Of a stretch of 64,000 bases of DNA, positions 49,224 to 60,781 are shown piece after piece. The DNA is from Hevea brasiliensis (taxonomy: Eukaryota; Streptophyta; Magnoliopsida; Malpighiales; Euphorbiaceae): NCBI RefSeq assembly GCF_030052815.1, contig NC_079496.1, positions 8,881,100 to 8,945,099 of the forward strand. The letters are read 5' to 3'. The translations under genes and the position numbers were made by a program. Every line of letters begins with the position of its first letter. Position 1 is the stretch's first letter. Below the pieces are notes generated by a model, which was not told the DNA's origin, searched no databases, and was given only the letters and a program-made list of their open reading frames with translations.

Positions 49224-50937
49224 TTTGCAGCTCCGGTTTATACCATAAGAACTAATTTTTGTTTTTTTGCCTACACGGGATTTATAAATCTCGATCATCT
49301 TGGTTTATAATTTACATATATCTTGTATGGGTACAGGTTGAGTCAGAGTACCTTCCTTTGTACACCAACTATGGCCTGGGTCTCACCACATGGAGTCCAC
49401 TTGCATCTGGGGTGCTCACTGGAAAGTATAGCAAGGGAGCTATACCTCCTGATAGTCGGTTTGCACTGGAAAATTACAAAGTAAGACTTGTTTGGATTTA
49501 TGTTTTTGATGGCTGAATTTTCCAGTTATGTTATGGTCTTATCAATAATCATCACTGACTGCTTTGAACTAAATTTCTGGCTCCAGTAGTTTTAATTTTG
49601 CTGTTCTCCTCGTTGATAGTTGGCTTCGTTCTTCAATTGATTGTTTGGTTTTTAGTTTGTGGGTTACTGGACATAGGCTGCACTTCTAGCAATGCTATAT
49701 TGGCGTGTATTAAAATCAATTTGTTCTGCAAAAGGCATGGAGGGACCATGGTCATTTGTCTTCCTTGTGATGGATTTTCCTTTCACTCTGCTAATTGTTC
49801 TGGGCATCTACAGGATAAAATTAATATATTTTGCCAGTATGGAAAGCCTTGAACGCCTGCATTTGGTTGGATGGAGGTGTCTAAAAGTAATACCATTTTG
49901 TTTCAATGATTTCTTTGTCCAGCTTAGACTTAAATAATTTCTTTGTGCAAATCTTAGTAACATTGTGGTGCTTGATTTGTAAAATTCAGCTATAATTGTT
50001 CTTTTTTTTTAATTTTTTGTCTTTTCATCTGTATTTTGTTTTTGCGTACAACTCTAAATGATATTTTATGCTTTGTAGAATCTTGCCAGCCGATCACTAG
50101 TTGATGATGTTCTGAAAAAAGTTAATGGACTAAAGCCAATAGCTGACGAACTAGGTGTGCCGTTATCTCAACTTGCAATTGCATGGTGTGCTGCTAATCC
50201 AAATGTCTCATCAGTTATTACTGGTGCTACGAAGGAGTCTCAGGTTAGTTTCAATTCCATAACTTGTTTTAAGCAATAAATCATTAGACAGAGTTCTCTA
50301 TAATATGTAAATCTCTAAAGTACCTTTAGTACAGTTGGGAGTCTTTGGACTTTGCAAATGATCTAAATAATTTTAAAAATTCAACCATAAATGACTGATG
50401 CTACTTTTCTTGACCCTGGTTTTTGTTATTGAAAACTTGTAATTTTGAGATTGTTTTGAGTTTGTATTGAATAAAACAATTCGGGTTTGGAGATTTTATT
50501 ATAAATATAAACCAAAGAAATTGCTTACATGTATTACACAAGAACAGTATGCTTGTATTTGGGAAAAACTTCACCAACTAAACCAGGAAAACGATATTAT
50601 TTTCATCATGATTGAGATGAGAGATCCAGTTTCCTTGTAGACCTATTCTTTTTGTGCCTCCTCAACTTCCTAGATTTGTTTCCCCTTCTAAATGATACTT
50701 CTATTAGATGATTAGAAAACTTTCCTAATCTTCAAGTGCTGCTTGACCATAGACCATAGAACTTTAAGAACCTTTAGCTCTATTTGTGACATGGCTTATT
50801 GAATGTTGTTTCCCACCTTGCAGATTCAAGAGAACATGAAAGCTATTGACGTCATCCCCTTGTTGACTCCTGCTGTGATGGAGAAGATAGAGGCTGTTGT
50901 TCAAAGCAGGCCAAAACGTCCGGAATCATATAGGTAA
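46815..50937 (+). CDS. KAB1: Voltage-gated potassium channel beta subunit (KAB1-like, aldo-keto reductase fold)
   Basis: Exons 46815-47182, 47901-48096, 49337-49480, 50079-50243 and 50824-50937 sum to 987 nt, i.e. 328 residues, the length I recall for Arabidopsis KAB1. The AKR tetrad is visible: D49 and Y54 in [12 protein letters not shown]82 in STKIFW, H122 in YCHRPD. Other signatures are [25 protein letters not shown] and [13 protein letters not shown], and the end PKRPESYR is typical. Family members bind NADPH, form cytosolic tetramers and associate with Shaker-type K+ channel alpha subunits such as KAT1 or AKT2. Start is the first ATG after a CT-rich leader. All splice sites are canonical and nothing is broken. 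Confidence 0.95.
49189..49223. repeat. Microsatellite (ATT)n in KAB1 intron 2
   Basis: An uninterrupted ATT run about 110 nt upstream of exon 3. Confidence 0.95.
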
Positions 50938-51232
50938 GCACTGGGCATGCATGGCTTCTAGGATTTCTGGGAATTATGTTGGAGATTCATTGTTTGGATT
51001 TGTAATGGAAAAGCAAAGCTCACGCCTTAGTTCTGTTATCATTCAAGTGTGTCTGGTGTATTGTTTTATCTAGTTTCATTGCCTTGGAGCTTTTGAATTC
51101 ACAATTGATTTTTGGTGTCTCATTTTATTTGATGATGTTATCAATGCTGAATTAATGAGATGAGAATTGGTAGTCTTGAATTTTGTGTGTTAAAGATATC
51201 AATATTTTTCTATGTGAATGCTTTGTTTTGCC

Positions 51233-51267
<35 letters not shown>

Positions 51268-52216
51268 CAGGGGCCGGCTTTGGCATGTGTTGTTTTATTT
51301 TTCCTTGATTAAAAGTCTTCATTAAATTATTCATGAGGATGTGAAGTTAAGCCCACCCTTATTTATTATAAATTTGTTTTAAATATGCTTAATTTTGTGA
51401 AAAGTTATTTATAATAGGAGGTTGTGACATTATAGAAAAAAAAAATGATCAAATAATATATATTTTACTACTTTTTTATGCACTCTTAATATTGAAAATT
51501 TTGAAACTTCATTTTTAAAAAAAGAAATTAGAAAAAATAAAATTTTAAAATATAATAGTTTGTAAATAATTAATTTAATCACAAAAATCTTGAGTTTTAA
51601 CCATTAATTGTTAAAAAAAATAGTCATTTAGATCACAAAAATTAAGATAGTAATGTTAATAATAATGATACTTAAAAGAAAATTAAATTTAGTATAAAAA
51701 TATAATAATTACTAAATAAGGTAAATTCTTTATGGAGAATGCAATGTGACAATATCACAGAGAATATTATGTGATAATATTATGAAAAATAATTTCATGT
51801 GTCAGTATCTTGAGAATGCCTGTCTATTTTTTATAGATAAATATATTATTAAGTTAAATTCTTTATGAAAAATGAAATATGTCAATACAAAAGAGAATGT
51901 CAAGTGACAATATTATGAAAGGATATCTGCATGCTTTTATAAATGGATAGATAGATTAGAGGACTAAATAGTTTGAATTGAAAAAGAAAATGTTTGCTTT
52001 AAAATAATGGAAGGTACTATAGTGTGCAGATTAAAAGGTATAAGAATTAAATAGTTTATTATTCAAATCAGAGGAATTAAGTATTTAATTTTCTTAAAAT
52101 ATAAGATTTTAAACAATAATTTTTCCTTTAATTATTATAGTAAACAATGTTTAGTTAATATTAATATATGAATAATATAAAAATTATCATATTTTGTCTA
52201 ATTCATTAAAAGGGCC
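50938..52216. other. KAB1 3' flank and AT-rich intergenic DNA
   Basis: The first 200-300 nt are probably 3' UTR. An ATT microsatellite lies at 51233-51267. From 51720 to 51930 two phrases recur (TTAAATTCTTTATG and AATGTGACAATA-like), suggesting a short diverged duplication. No gene is supported. Confidence 0.5.
51233..51267. repeat. Microsatellite (ATT)n
   Basis: An uninterrupted ATT run downstream of KAB1. Confidence 0.95.
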
Positions 52217-53450
52217 TTTATTTATTTATTTATTTATTGGTTACAAAAAGAGGGAGCTAAAGCTCAAGAAAGACTACAAAGAAATTACTCTAAATAACGT
52301 ATCCCACGCTTATCATGAGATAACCAAGTGACCAGAACATCAGGAGGATGCTGTAATTCTAGAAACACCAGGGGAAACTTATTTTGCAAAATTAGCTAGG
52401 CAGTCAGCTGCAAAATTGGCCTCCCTCCAAATGTGAGACTGACAAACACCAACTCGCCCTTATTGCACCAACCAAAGGCAAAGCACTACGGGGCGGAGAC
52501 GCAACTCCCGTCACACACACAGCAAGGAGGTTGTTACTTTCAACTCCAATTCTACCAAAACCCTTGCGTTTAACCCTCATAAATTGCCCAAAGCTCTGCC
52601 ATTAGAACAAAGCAGCGACCCCAATTAGCAGCAAATCCCACAACCCAATTGCCACACTTATCCCGTCCCAGACTGGCACCATGAGCCAACCTACTACCAC
52701 CACAGACTGCACCATCACAGTTAAGCTTCAGATAATCATGTTCAGGTGGAACCCAGCATAGCTATCTCCTAACTAATGGCACCAAACTTGCAGAGGGCCA
52801 GCTAAACTATCTCCTAACTCATCATATCATTTTCCAAAATTGGAAGCAGATTTCAAAATCTCATGCGACAAAGAAACAACATCAATGATTTCATTGTAAA
52901 ATAGATATAAGCTGATCCCAAATCTTCCACACAATGACTCCAAAAACACCCCTACTTAAATTATTATCAATCCAATCAGCACAGCAGTTCCAAAAAGGTC
53001 AGCCGCGCAATTTTGTGGAACAAGAGAAATTCAAACCTAATTGGCATAAGAGCAATCACGAAGCACAATGTAAACTATCTCTTCATGACCCACACACAAC
53101 TGACATTCTCCAACTTCACACAAATGACGTCGGGTTCTTTCTATATTAGTCACTAATTTATCATGTGCTGCTAACCAAAGAAAGGATCTCCCATTGTGGA
53201 CCTTTCTATCTCCACACATCTCCGCCAGCAGGAACTAGAAGAAGAAGACACCCTTGTAAGCAAATTATATCCCATTTTAACGGAGAAATTCGCATAGAGG
53301 TGAGACTTCAATAAAACTCATCCTCACCCCTGTCCTCATCAGGAGGTAAAAGTGCGGCAGTAGCGAGTCATATGGAAAGGGAGAAAGTTGAAACTTTACA
53401 TCCCCTTGTCCACATCCAGTATGTAACTCCAGTTTTTCCAAGTAGATTCA
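52217..53450 (-). mobile_element. LINE (non-LTR retrotransposon) 3' remnant
   Basis: On the minus strand, 53219-53037 encodes a zf-RVT-like block (RSFLWLAAHDKLVTNIERTR, then a Cys/His segment ending VLRDC). Further on (about 52760-52570) lies an RNase H-like segment with KLNCDGAV and VLMAELWAI, as in plant LINE and LINE-derived RNase H proteins. The fragment ends in an AATAAATAAATAAA tail at 52238-52217, as expected for a LINE 3' end. Stops and frameshifts break the frame and the 5' parts (endonuclease, RT core) are missing. The right border is approximate. Confidence 0.7.
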
Positions 53451-53655
53451 TCTACTTGCAGAAAAACAAAAACAGTATAGTGAAAAATTAACCAAAAACT
53501 GTGCTAAATTTTTCTTATAGGCTAATGGAAAAGTGAACAGTTACAGAAAATAGCTCACAACAAATATATCAAGCATAACCTGCTCTTCAACCAGACTTAC
53601 GAACTTTTTAGCATACATGTATTATAGGAACTAACACACTTTTAGTGCACAAGCT

Positions 53656-53728
53656 TGTTGGGCTTGGGTCCCTCCTATGTGGAGAATCCAATTCTGTTGA
53701 AGCCCATATGTTTGGGGCCCATTAAGGC

Positions 53729-53767
<39 letters not shown>

Positions 53768-54540
53768 TTCTATCACACTAATTAACAGCAGCCCTATTCT
53801 CACTTTTGATTGTCTAAAGACATTAGAAAGGAGGAGAGAACATAGAGAACATTTTGCAGAATTTTTCAAGGACAGTTTACATTTTTGAGATTTGACAGCT
53901 TGTTTACTGTTGGATCTAGCTAAAATTTGGTCTACAGTATCTTTACATCTAGTTCTTCACCGTAAACAATGGAGACCTTGTTTGAAGCTTTGTTTCTACT
54001 ATTTTTGGTTACTTAAATAGCTGTTATTTTTCAAAGATTTTCAGCATAGACCAGTTTCATCATTTCCAGCAATTGGAAAGTCATTTGTGTTTTGATGTGC
54101 ACAATAAGGACATATTGTTCTTAAATCTGAACGGTGGAGATCAGGTTTTGACAATCAAAAGGTGGTCATTTGGATGGACAACAGCTGTGTTTTGGTGAAT
54201 TCTCTCCAAAACTTTATTATCTCTTATTAATTTATCTGAATTGTCTTTAGATTTTTTATTGAGAATTGTTTATAGTGTTTTTAATTCCTATAAACCTTTG
54301 TTGTGATAGTGGAGCTATTTTAATTGGACCAAGAGAGGTCCCGTGGTTTTTATCCTTCACTTTGAAGGAGTTTTCCATGTTAAAATTTGTTGTATTTTTG
54401 TGTGATTGAATTATGCATCTTTTGAGTAGCCTATTATTGTGATTATTTGCTACATATATACTCAATTGTTATTCTTCATAGGTTCACACAAGTAGGAAGA
54501 ATTTGTTGGTTTAAACTGTTGTCCAATTTACTTCCTATCA
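53656..54540 (+). repeat. Copia 5' LTR
   Basis: 885 bp, TG to CA. It contains a TA microsatellite at about 53731-53762, where the 3' LTR instead carries a CA run. It is otherwise alignable along its whole length with the 3' LTR. Confidence 0.94.
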
Positions 54541-54543
54541 AAT

Positions 54544-54555
54544 TGGTATCAGAGC
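54544..54555 (+). other. Copia primer binding site
   Basis: TGGTATCAGAGC, a perfect complement to the 3' end of plant initiator tRNA-Met, three nt after the 5' LTR. Confidence 0.93.
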
Positions 54556-54588
54556 ATGGCTCTTTGAGTTATTGTCTTGTGTAGGACA

Positions 54589-57500
54589 ATGGAAGTTAAT
54601 ACAAGTAGAATGATTTGTTTGAATGGCACAAACTATCACTTGTGGAAAAATGAAATGAAAGACCTTTCGTCACGACCCAACCTATGGGCCGGACTGACAC
54701 TAGGACCTAGGTCAGCCTAAAGCCCCCGAGGCCCGTAGTAAGCCCCCCCGAGGCCCGTAGTAAGCCTAACTATTTCTTAACCCAATTCTAAGACCCATTT
54801 TAAGCCCAAATTCAAGAATTCAATCGGACAGAGTCCGGCCATAACATGGACCATACAATGGGGAGTTTTTGACTCCCCCGACCTGTAAGCACAATATATA
54901 ATAATTTGAGGAGCTCAGCTCACCCTCCAATACTCATCATGTCATAGAATTAAAAAGGAGCTCAGGTCCCTCATTCAATCCACTCACACACACACATACA
55001 TGCATTTAATATGCTTACAAATTCAATATAACAATATATTACAGTCCCAATTTAATTAAAACACTCCTAACACATATGGAGTTCTAGAATTTAGCTAAAT
55101 TATACAAAATACTTTAAATATTACTAATTGACCTGCGAAGAAAAGGAGCAGGTTAGTCATAACAAGTAATCCTCCTGTAGCCTAGAAAAATAAGGTAAAC
55201 AGGAGTGAGCGTTCGACTCAGAGAGTAAAATACCAATTTTAACTATAATTTCTATAGCTATCTAAAGCTAATGCATCCTAAGAGTGGAATGCAACACCAT
55301 CATAATTTTTATACAAATCACATCATAACAGCAAAAAGGTAATTTGGAGCACTCACACACCCAGTAATGATCAAACAGTATATATATGGGAGTTAATCCT
55401 CTAGACAACTCTCTTAATCCAACCTCTACCAGCGAGTGTCTCTCAAGCTGGACTTTCACTTGATAAACCAAATGCAGGGGCCAGCGAGATCATCTCGAGC
55501 CATGCCTACCCTGACTTATCCATAAAGGATCGGGTCTTAGTGAGTTAAGCTCCAGCCGTGTCTACTTGTCCTGTCCATAACCAATACCACACACCACAGG
55601 CACGCCAATTCATACACACTGCTCCAAATTACCATAAAACAACATCCATAGCACTTCATCAATTAAGAATACAATATAAAATGTGCCTAGTATTTAACTA
55701 CATAGATACATATTTATAAGTGATGCATGGCATGTCTGAACATATAGTAATATTGAAATTATAATTAAAGTTAATGTTTTACTCACAGACGTGAACCGAG
55801 GTTACTGCGGCGGCTAAGCGGAGGAGGAAGGCTGTTCCGGCTCACTTGACAATTTCATTACAATTATTTAATATATTTGACTCAATACAAGTTTAAAAAG
55901 GATCAAAGACATCATAAATCGTGTTAAAAATCTGACAGAGTCTCCCTTATACCTAGGACCTACCCAACCTGCCAAAGGGTTCAAAATACACTTCTATATC
56001 TATAAGTCACACAACCACAACTCAATCACATCACATGGCCCCTCTTGGGCCTATCCAAACAGTCAACAATCACAATTTGAAAAATTATCATTTAGTCCCT
56101 ACAATTAACCCTTTTAAAAAAACTGCCCAAATGAGCTCTAAAAATTCTAAAACTTTGCTCCGCGTTCCTTAGCAATATTATTAAGCTAATGCAAAAGGAA
56201 TTATAATTTTCTAACCCACCACAAATATTGTATAGATTTTTAATCGAAATCAGGCACTAGATAATTAAGAAAAATTAGGTTTTGGGTTTACCTATGCCAA
56301 TTCCAACCCTTGAGACGCGTCCGGGACGTTTGGAAATAGTGGGGTAGCCTGTATTCTCGACCCAATTCTAAAGCTTTCCCGGGAGCCTGCCTACCCAGCC
56401 CGAAATTGCAGACCCGAGCAACTATTGAATTTTTGCGAATCGAATGTACTTACGCGAAGTCAACAATACAGGGGTTAGTACATAATTTTTACGAAATTTA
56501 TTAAGCTCATTTAATACTCCGAAAAATACTGCGCAGTTCCGTGGACCCACAGAAAAACGATGTCGAAAAAATTTGAAATTGGTATTGCCGCGAAACTCTC
56601 ATCGAGGGGAGTACTCTAGTACTCTCGGGTTTTTCATGGAGTTCACGGTTTGTGAGAAATCTAACCCAAAAATCGAAATGAGCTAAAACTTCTCGGACAA
56701 AAATTGGACAAACCGCTCTATGAATTTTTGTGTTCTTGGTGTCTATGGAAAACTCTCGAGGTGTAGATGGGTTTTGGGACAAGACCCGATCCAATCAATG
56801 GCTGGATCGACTAGAATTGGCCCGCGAAGCTGAAGCAGCGCGCGCGCAGGGAGGAGTTTGGCGCGACTTTCTGACTAGCTGGGGCATCGGCCGACCGCGG
56901 GGAGGCGTCCTGGAGGTGCGCCGGCAACTAGAAAAGGCTGGGGTGGTGGCTGGCTGACGAGGGGAGGAGGGAGGAGAGAGAAAAAAGCAAGGGAAGAGAG
57001 GGAGTCAGGATGCGCGAGGGAGAAGAAAAGAAAAAGAAAAGGGTCAGTTCCATTCGATCGATCCAACCCGGTCTGGTTCGATTCGGCCGGTTTAATTCAG
57101 GATACCCGAAATTGAATTTTTTACTCTGCCTTGGAACAAAAAATGAGGCCCAAAAATTTCGAAAAAAAATTTCAGAAAACTCAGAAAAATTTGTAGAGTC
57201 TAAATTAATTCGAAAAATTTTAGTTTTGCCACGTGGTCTTTAAATTAATTCGTAAAAATTAATAAAGTTTATTGATTTTAAAAAAATCAAACCCGATTTC
57301 TGAAATTCAAAAAATTTCAAAAAAATTCTCAAATATTTAACACGATAAAATACTAATATTTACATATAAATTAATTTATTTAAAATTTAGGGGTGTTACA
57401 CCTTTTATTTGTAAAGTCACTGCATTTGCATGTATTTGCTAGTCAAAAGCCAGATTCTAAAAGTGATGAATAATGAGATTTTGAGCATGAGCAAGTATGC

Positions 57501-58208
57501 GGATTTATTCGGCAATTTGTTAATGATAATGTTTCCAACCACATTTGAATTGAAAAACATGCTAGAACCTAGCTTCAATCATTGTATGCTTCAAAGAGTG
57601 GTAATAACAAATTATTTTTGCTGAACAAAATGAGGCAATTAAAATTTAGAGAATGTAGTTCTATAGCTGACCATTTGAATGAGTTTAGGGGAACTATAGA
57701 TCAGCTGTCTAGTATGGGCATAAAATTTGATGATGAGATTCTTAACCTCTGGTTGCTTAATACTTTACCTAATTCTTGGGAGACTTTTCTAGTATCACTT
57801 ACTAATTCAATTCCTAATTGTGTTGTCTCCTTCGAAGCTGTTGAGGGAGGTGTTCTAAATGAAGAAATGAGAAGAAGGTCTCAAGCTTCTTCATCACATA
57901 CAAAGGTTCTAGTTACTAAAAACAGAGGGAGAAGTAAAAACAAGAGTCAAGATCAGAATATCAGAGGCAGAAGCAGGAGTAAATCAAGGTCAAGGTATAA
58001 AAACCTTGAATGTCATCACTATGGTAAAACAGGGCACATCAAGAAAAATTGTTTCAAGTGGAAAAAGGAAAATGAAGCTAACAAAGGAAAGCAAGAAAAG
58101 AAGGACAATAATGATAATAATGATCGTGTCAACACTACTACTTTAGATGATTTGGTTGTTGTTTATCATGAAAACATGGTTAATGTTGCCAGCAATGAAG
58201 TCAGTTAG
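54589..58208 (+). pseudogene. Copia gag, interrupted by solo LTR and stop codons
   Basis: The frame starts MEVNTSRMICLNGTNYHLW at 54589 and is broken by the insertion at 54668-57400; it resumes seamlessly after the duplicated CCTTT. The resumed part has several stops before 57582. From 57582 to 58208 it is open: YASKSGNNKLFLL and LNEFRGTIDQLSSMGIKFDD (the UBN2/gag domain), then an Arg/Ser-rich stretch and a zinc knuckle (CHHYGKTGHIKKNC) in which the second Cys is replaced by Tyr. A TAG replaces the expected codon immediately before the protease motif. Confidence 0.88.
54668..57400 (-). mobile_element. Solo LTR of the gypsy family, nested in the copia element
   Basis: A 2733-bp sequence homologous over its length to the LTRs at 19375 and 26873, beginning CGTCACGACCCAACC (first base changed from T) and ending GGGGTGTTACA. 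Target duplication CCTTT lies at 54663-54667 and 57401-57405. It has a short duplication near its left end (CCCGAGGCCCGTAGTAAG twice at about 54725-54765) and about 100 extra GC-rich bases near 56855-56960 not seen in the other two copies. No internal region remains, as expected after LTR-LTR recombination. The strand is given in the orientation of the full-length relative. Confidence 0.95.
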
Positions 58209-59344
58209 GTATTTGATAGTGGTGCTTCCTTTCATGTTACATCAAGAAAGGAATTCTTTACATCTTATACTCTAAGTGATTTTGGGTCTTAAAGATAGGT
58301 AATGATGGAATGTCAAAGGTAGTAGGCACTGGAATTGTTTGTTTGGAGACCAACATTGGAACAAATTTACTGCTCAAGGATGTTAGACATGCACCAGACG
58401 CTCGATTGCATTTGATCTCTGCTAGTAAACTTGATGATGACAGATATTCTGGCATGTTCAATAATGGACAATTGAAACTCACTAAAGGTTCACTAGTTGT
58501 GGCAAGAGGAAAGAAGTCTACAGGCTTATACTGGTTGCAAGCTTCAATCTTTACCAATCTTGTGAATGCAGTGGAAAGCAATAGTTCTTCAGAATTATGG
58601 CACAAGAGGTTGAGTCACATTAGTGAAAAAGGGCTTGATTGTCTAGCCAAGAATAATTTGCTTTCAGGATTGAAGGTGCAAAGATAGATAGATGTGATCA
58701 TTGCTTGATTAGGAAGTAGAGAAGGGTCTTTTTCAAACATCATCTTCATTTTAAGAAAAAGGATTTGCTTGAGCTGGTACATTTCGATATTTGTGGTCCT
58801 TTGAAGCTAAAGTCATTTAGTGGTGCACTTTATTTTATGACTTTTATTGATGATTACTAGAGGAAACTTTGGGTTCATGTCTTGAAGTCCAAGGATCAAA
58901 TGCTTGGTGCATTTAAAGAATTTCAAGCTTTTGTTGAAAGAGAAACAGGAAAGAAGCTAAAATATATCCGAACCGATAATGGTGGAGAATACTGTGGGCC
59001 TTTTGATGTATATTACAAAGAACAGGGTATTAAACATCAGAAAACACCTCTTAAGACTCTTCAGTTAAATGGTTTGGTAGCAAGGATGAATAGAAAATTA
59101 ATGGAGAGAGTCAAATATTTGCTTTCAAATGCAAAATTGCCTTGGTCTTTTTAGGGTGAGGCATTGTACGTTGTTGCACACGCAATCAATTTAACTCCTA
59201 CTGTTGCATTGGAGGCTGATGTTCCTGACAGGGTGTGGTATGGTTGGGATGTTTCTTATGACCATTTATGTGATTTTGGCTACAAATGCTTTGTGCATGT
59301 CCCTAAAGATAAGAGATCCATTGAGATATTTTTACGCTACTTCT
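58209..59344 (+). pseudogene. Copia protease remnant and integrase, stop-ridden
   Basis: Protease begins VFDSGASFHVTSRKEF just after the gag stop and is soon frameshifted. The pre-integrase zinc region follows: ELWHKRLSHISEKGLDCLAK (58310-58687 frame). The integrase core shows the first Asp in VHFDICGPL and the second in IRTDNGGEY. The third catalytic position is lost: the segment reads NGLVARMNRKL where the family has Ala-Glu-Arg. Several TAG/TGA stops interrupt the core. Confidence 0.85.
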
Positions 59345-59830
59345 AGTTTAAAGCTATGTTTTGGAATTGACAAACCTATTCTCATTGGTTATTCATTGAT
59401 TCAAGGAAGTTTACTTCTAGGTATTTTATCACCTTTGCAGGGAGAGCTGTGGCATGGCAATCCAGATTGCAAAAATGTACTGTAGTGTCTATTATAGAAG
59501 ATGAGTTTATTGTAGCTACTGAAGCTTGCAAAGAGCTACATTAGATGAAGAAATTTGTGAATGAGCTTGGATTCATACAAAAAATGTATGTCTTATTTTG
59601 TGATAGTCAAAGTGCTATTCATTTTGGTAAAATCCTACCTTTCATGGTAGATCTAAACATATTGATATGAGGTATCATTGGATTCGAAATGTTTTGGACT
59701 CCAAATTGCTTGCACTTGACAAAATACACACTAATAATTATGGTTCTGATATATTTACAAAAGTTCTGCCAAGAATGAAATTTGAAACATGTCGTTTGAT
59801 TGCTAGTTTGGCAAATTCTTTCACATAGTC
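59345..59830 (+). pseudogene. Copia RNase H C-terminal remnant
   Basis: Directly after the integrase remnant the sequence jumps to RNase H: RKFTSRYFITFAGRAVAWQS, then ATEACKELH and LFCDSQSAIHFGK, in more than one frame. The intervening integrase C-terminus and the entire reverse transcriptase are absent, so an internal deletion must have occurred near 59345-59400. Confidence 0.8.
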
Positions 59831-59844
59831 AGGAAGGGGAGAAT
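59831..59844 (+). other. Copia polypurine tract
   Basis: AGGAAGGGGAGAAT directly abuts the 3' LTR start TGTTGGG. Confidence 0.88.
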
Positions 59845-60741
59845 TGTTGGGCTTGGGTCCCTCCTATGTGGAGAACCCAATTCTGTTGAAGCCCATATGT
59901 TTATGGCCCATTGGGGCTACACACACACACACACACACACATATATATTTGTTTTATGTTACACTAAGTTACAACAACCCTATTCTCATTTTTTATTTTC
60001 CAAAGACATTAGAAAGGAGGAGAGAAAACATAGAGCACTCTGCAGAATTTTCTGCAAAATTTTTCAAGGAGGAAAGTTCACATTTCTGAGTTTTGGGAGC
60101 TTGTTTACCGTTCAATCAAGCTAAAATTTGGCCTGCAGCATCTTCACATTTGGTTCTTCATTGTGAACGGTGGAGATCTTGTTTGGAGCTCTGTTTTTAA
60201 TGTTTTTGGCTACTTGAATAGTTGCTATTTTTCAAAGATTTCCAGCACAGATCAGTTTTATCATTTCCAGCAATTGAAAAGTCATTTGTGGTTTGATTGA
60301 GCTGAATTTTGGTGGGCATAGTAGGGACATATTGTCCTTTAATTGAATGGTGGAGATCGGGTTTTGACAACAAGAAGGTGGTCAATTTAGATGGACAGCA
60401 GTTGTGTTTTGGTGAAATTATCTCCAAAACATTATTATCTCTTATTAATTTATTTGAATTGTCCTGAGATTTTTTGTTGAGAATTGTTTATAGTGTTTGT
60501 AATTGCTATAAGCCCAGAGCTCTTTTAATTGGAACAAGAGAGATCCCGTGGTTTTTATCCTTCACTTTGAAGTAGTTTTCCACGTAAAAATTTGTCGTGT
60601 TCATGCGTGATTGAATTGTGCATCTTTTGAGCAGCTTATTATTGTGATTATCTGTTGCATATATACTCAATTGTTGTTCTTCACAGGTTCACACAAGAAT
60701 AATTTATTAGATTAAATTGTTGTCCAATTTACTTCCTATCA
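59845..60741 (+). repeat. Copia 3' LTR
   Basis: 897 bp, homologous to the 5' LTR. It carries a CA run at about 59920-59940 followed by a short TA run. It ends 41 nt (36 nt counting from the duplicated AAGCT) from the stop codon of the DUF247 gene, which is transcribed towards it. Confidence 0.94.
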
Positions 60742-60781
60742 AAGCTTTCATCCGTGACAACATGAATCAGAAACATGGCAT

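Larger units (their letters stand above)
53656..60741 (+). mobile_element. Ty1/copia LTR retrotransposon, defective, with nested solo LTR
   Basis: LTRs 53656-54540 and 59845-60741 begin TGTTGGGCTTGGG and end ACTTCCTATCA, and are flanked by target duplication AAGCT (53651-53655 and 60742-60746). A perfect methionine-tRNA primer site follows the 5' LTR, and a purine tract precedes the 3' LTR. Gag and integrase remnants are recognisable, as is the end of RNase H, but the reverse transcriptase is missing. A 2.7-kb gypsy-family solo LTR interrupts gag. Many Trp codons have become stops (TGG to TAG or TGA). The element is old and cannot move on its own. Confidence 0.95.
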
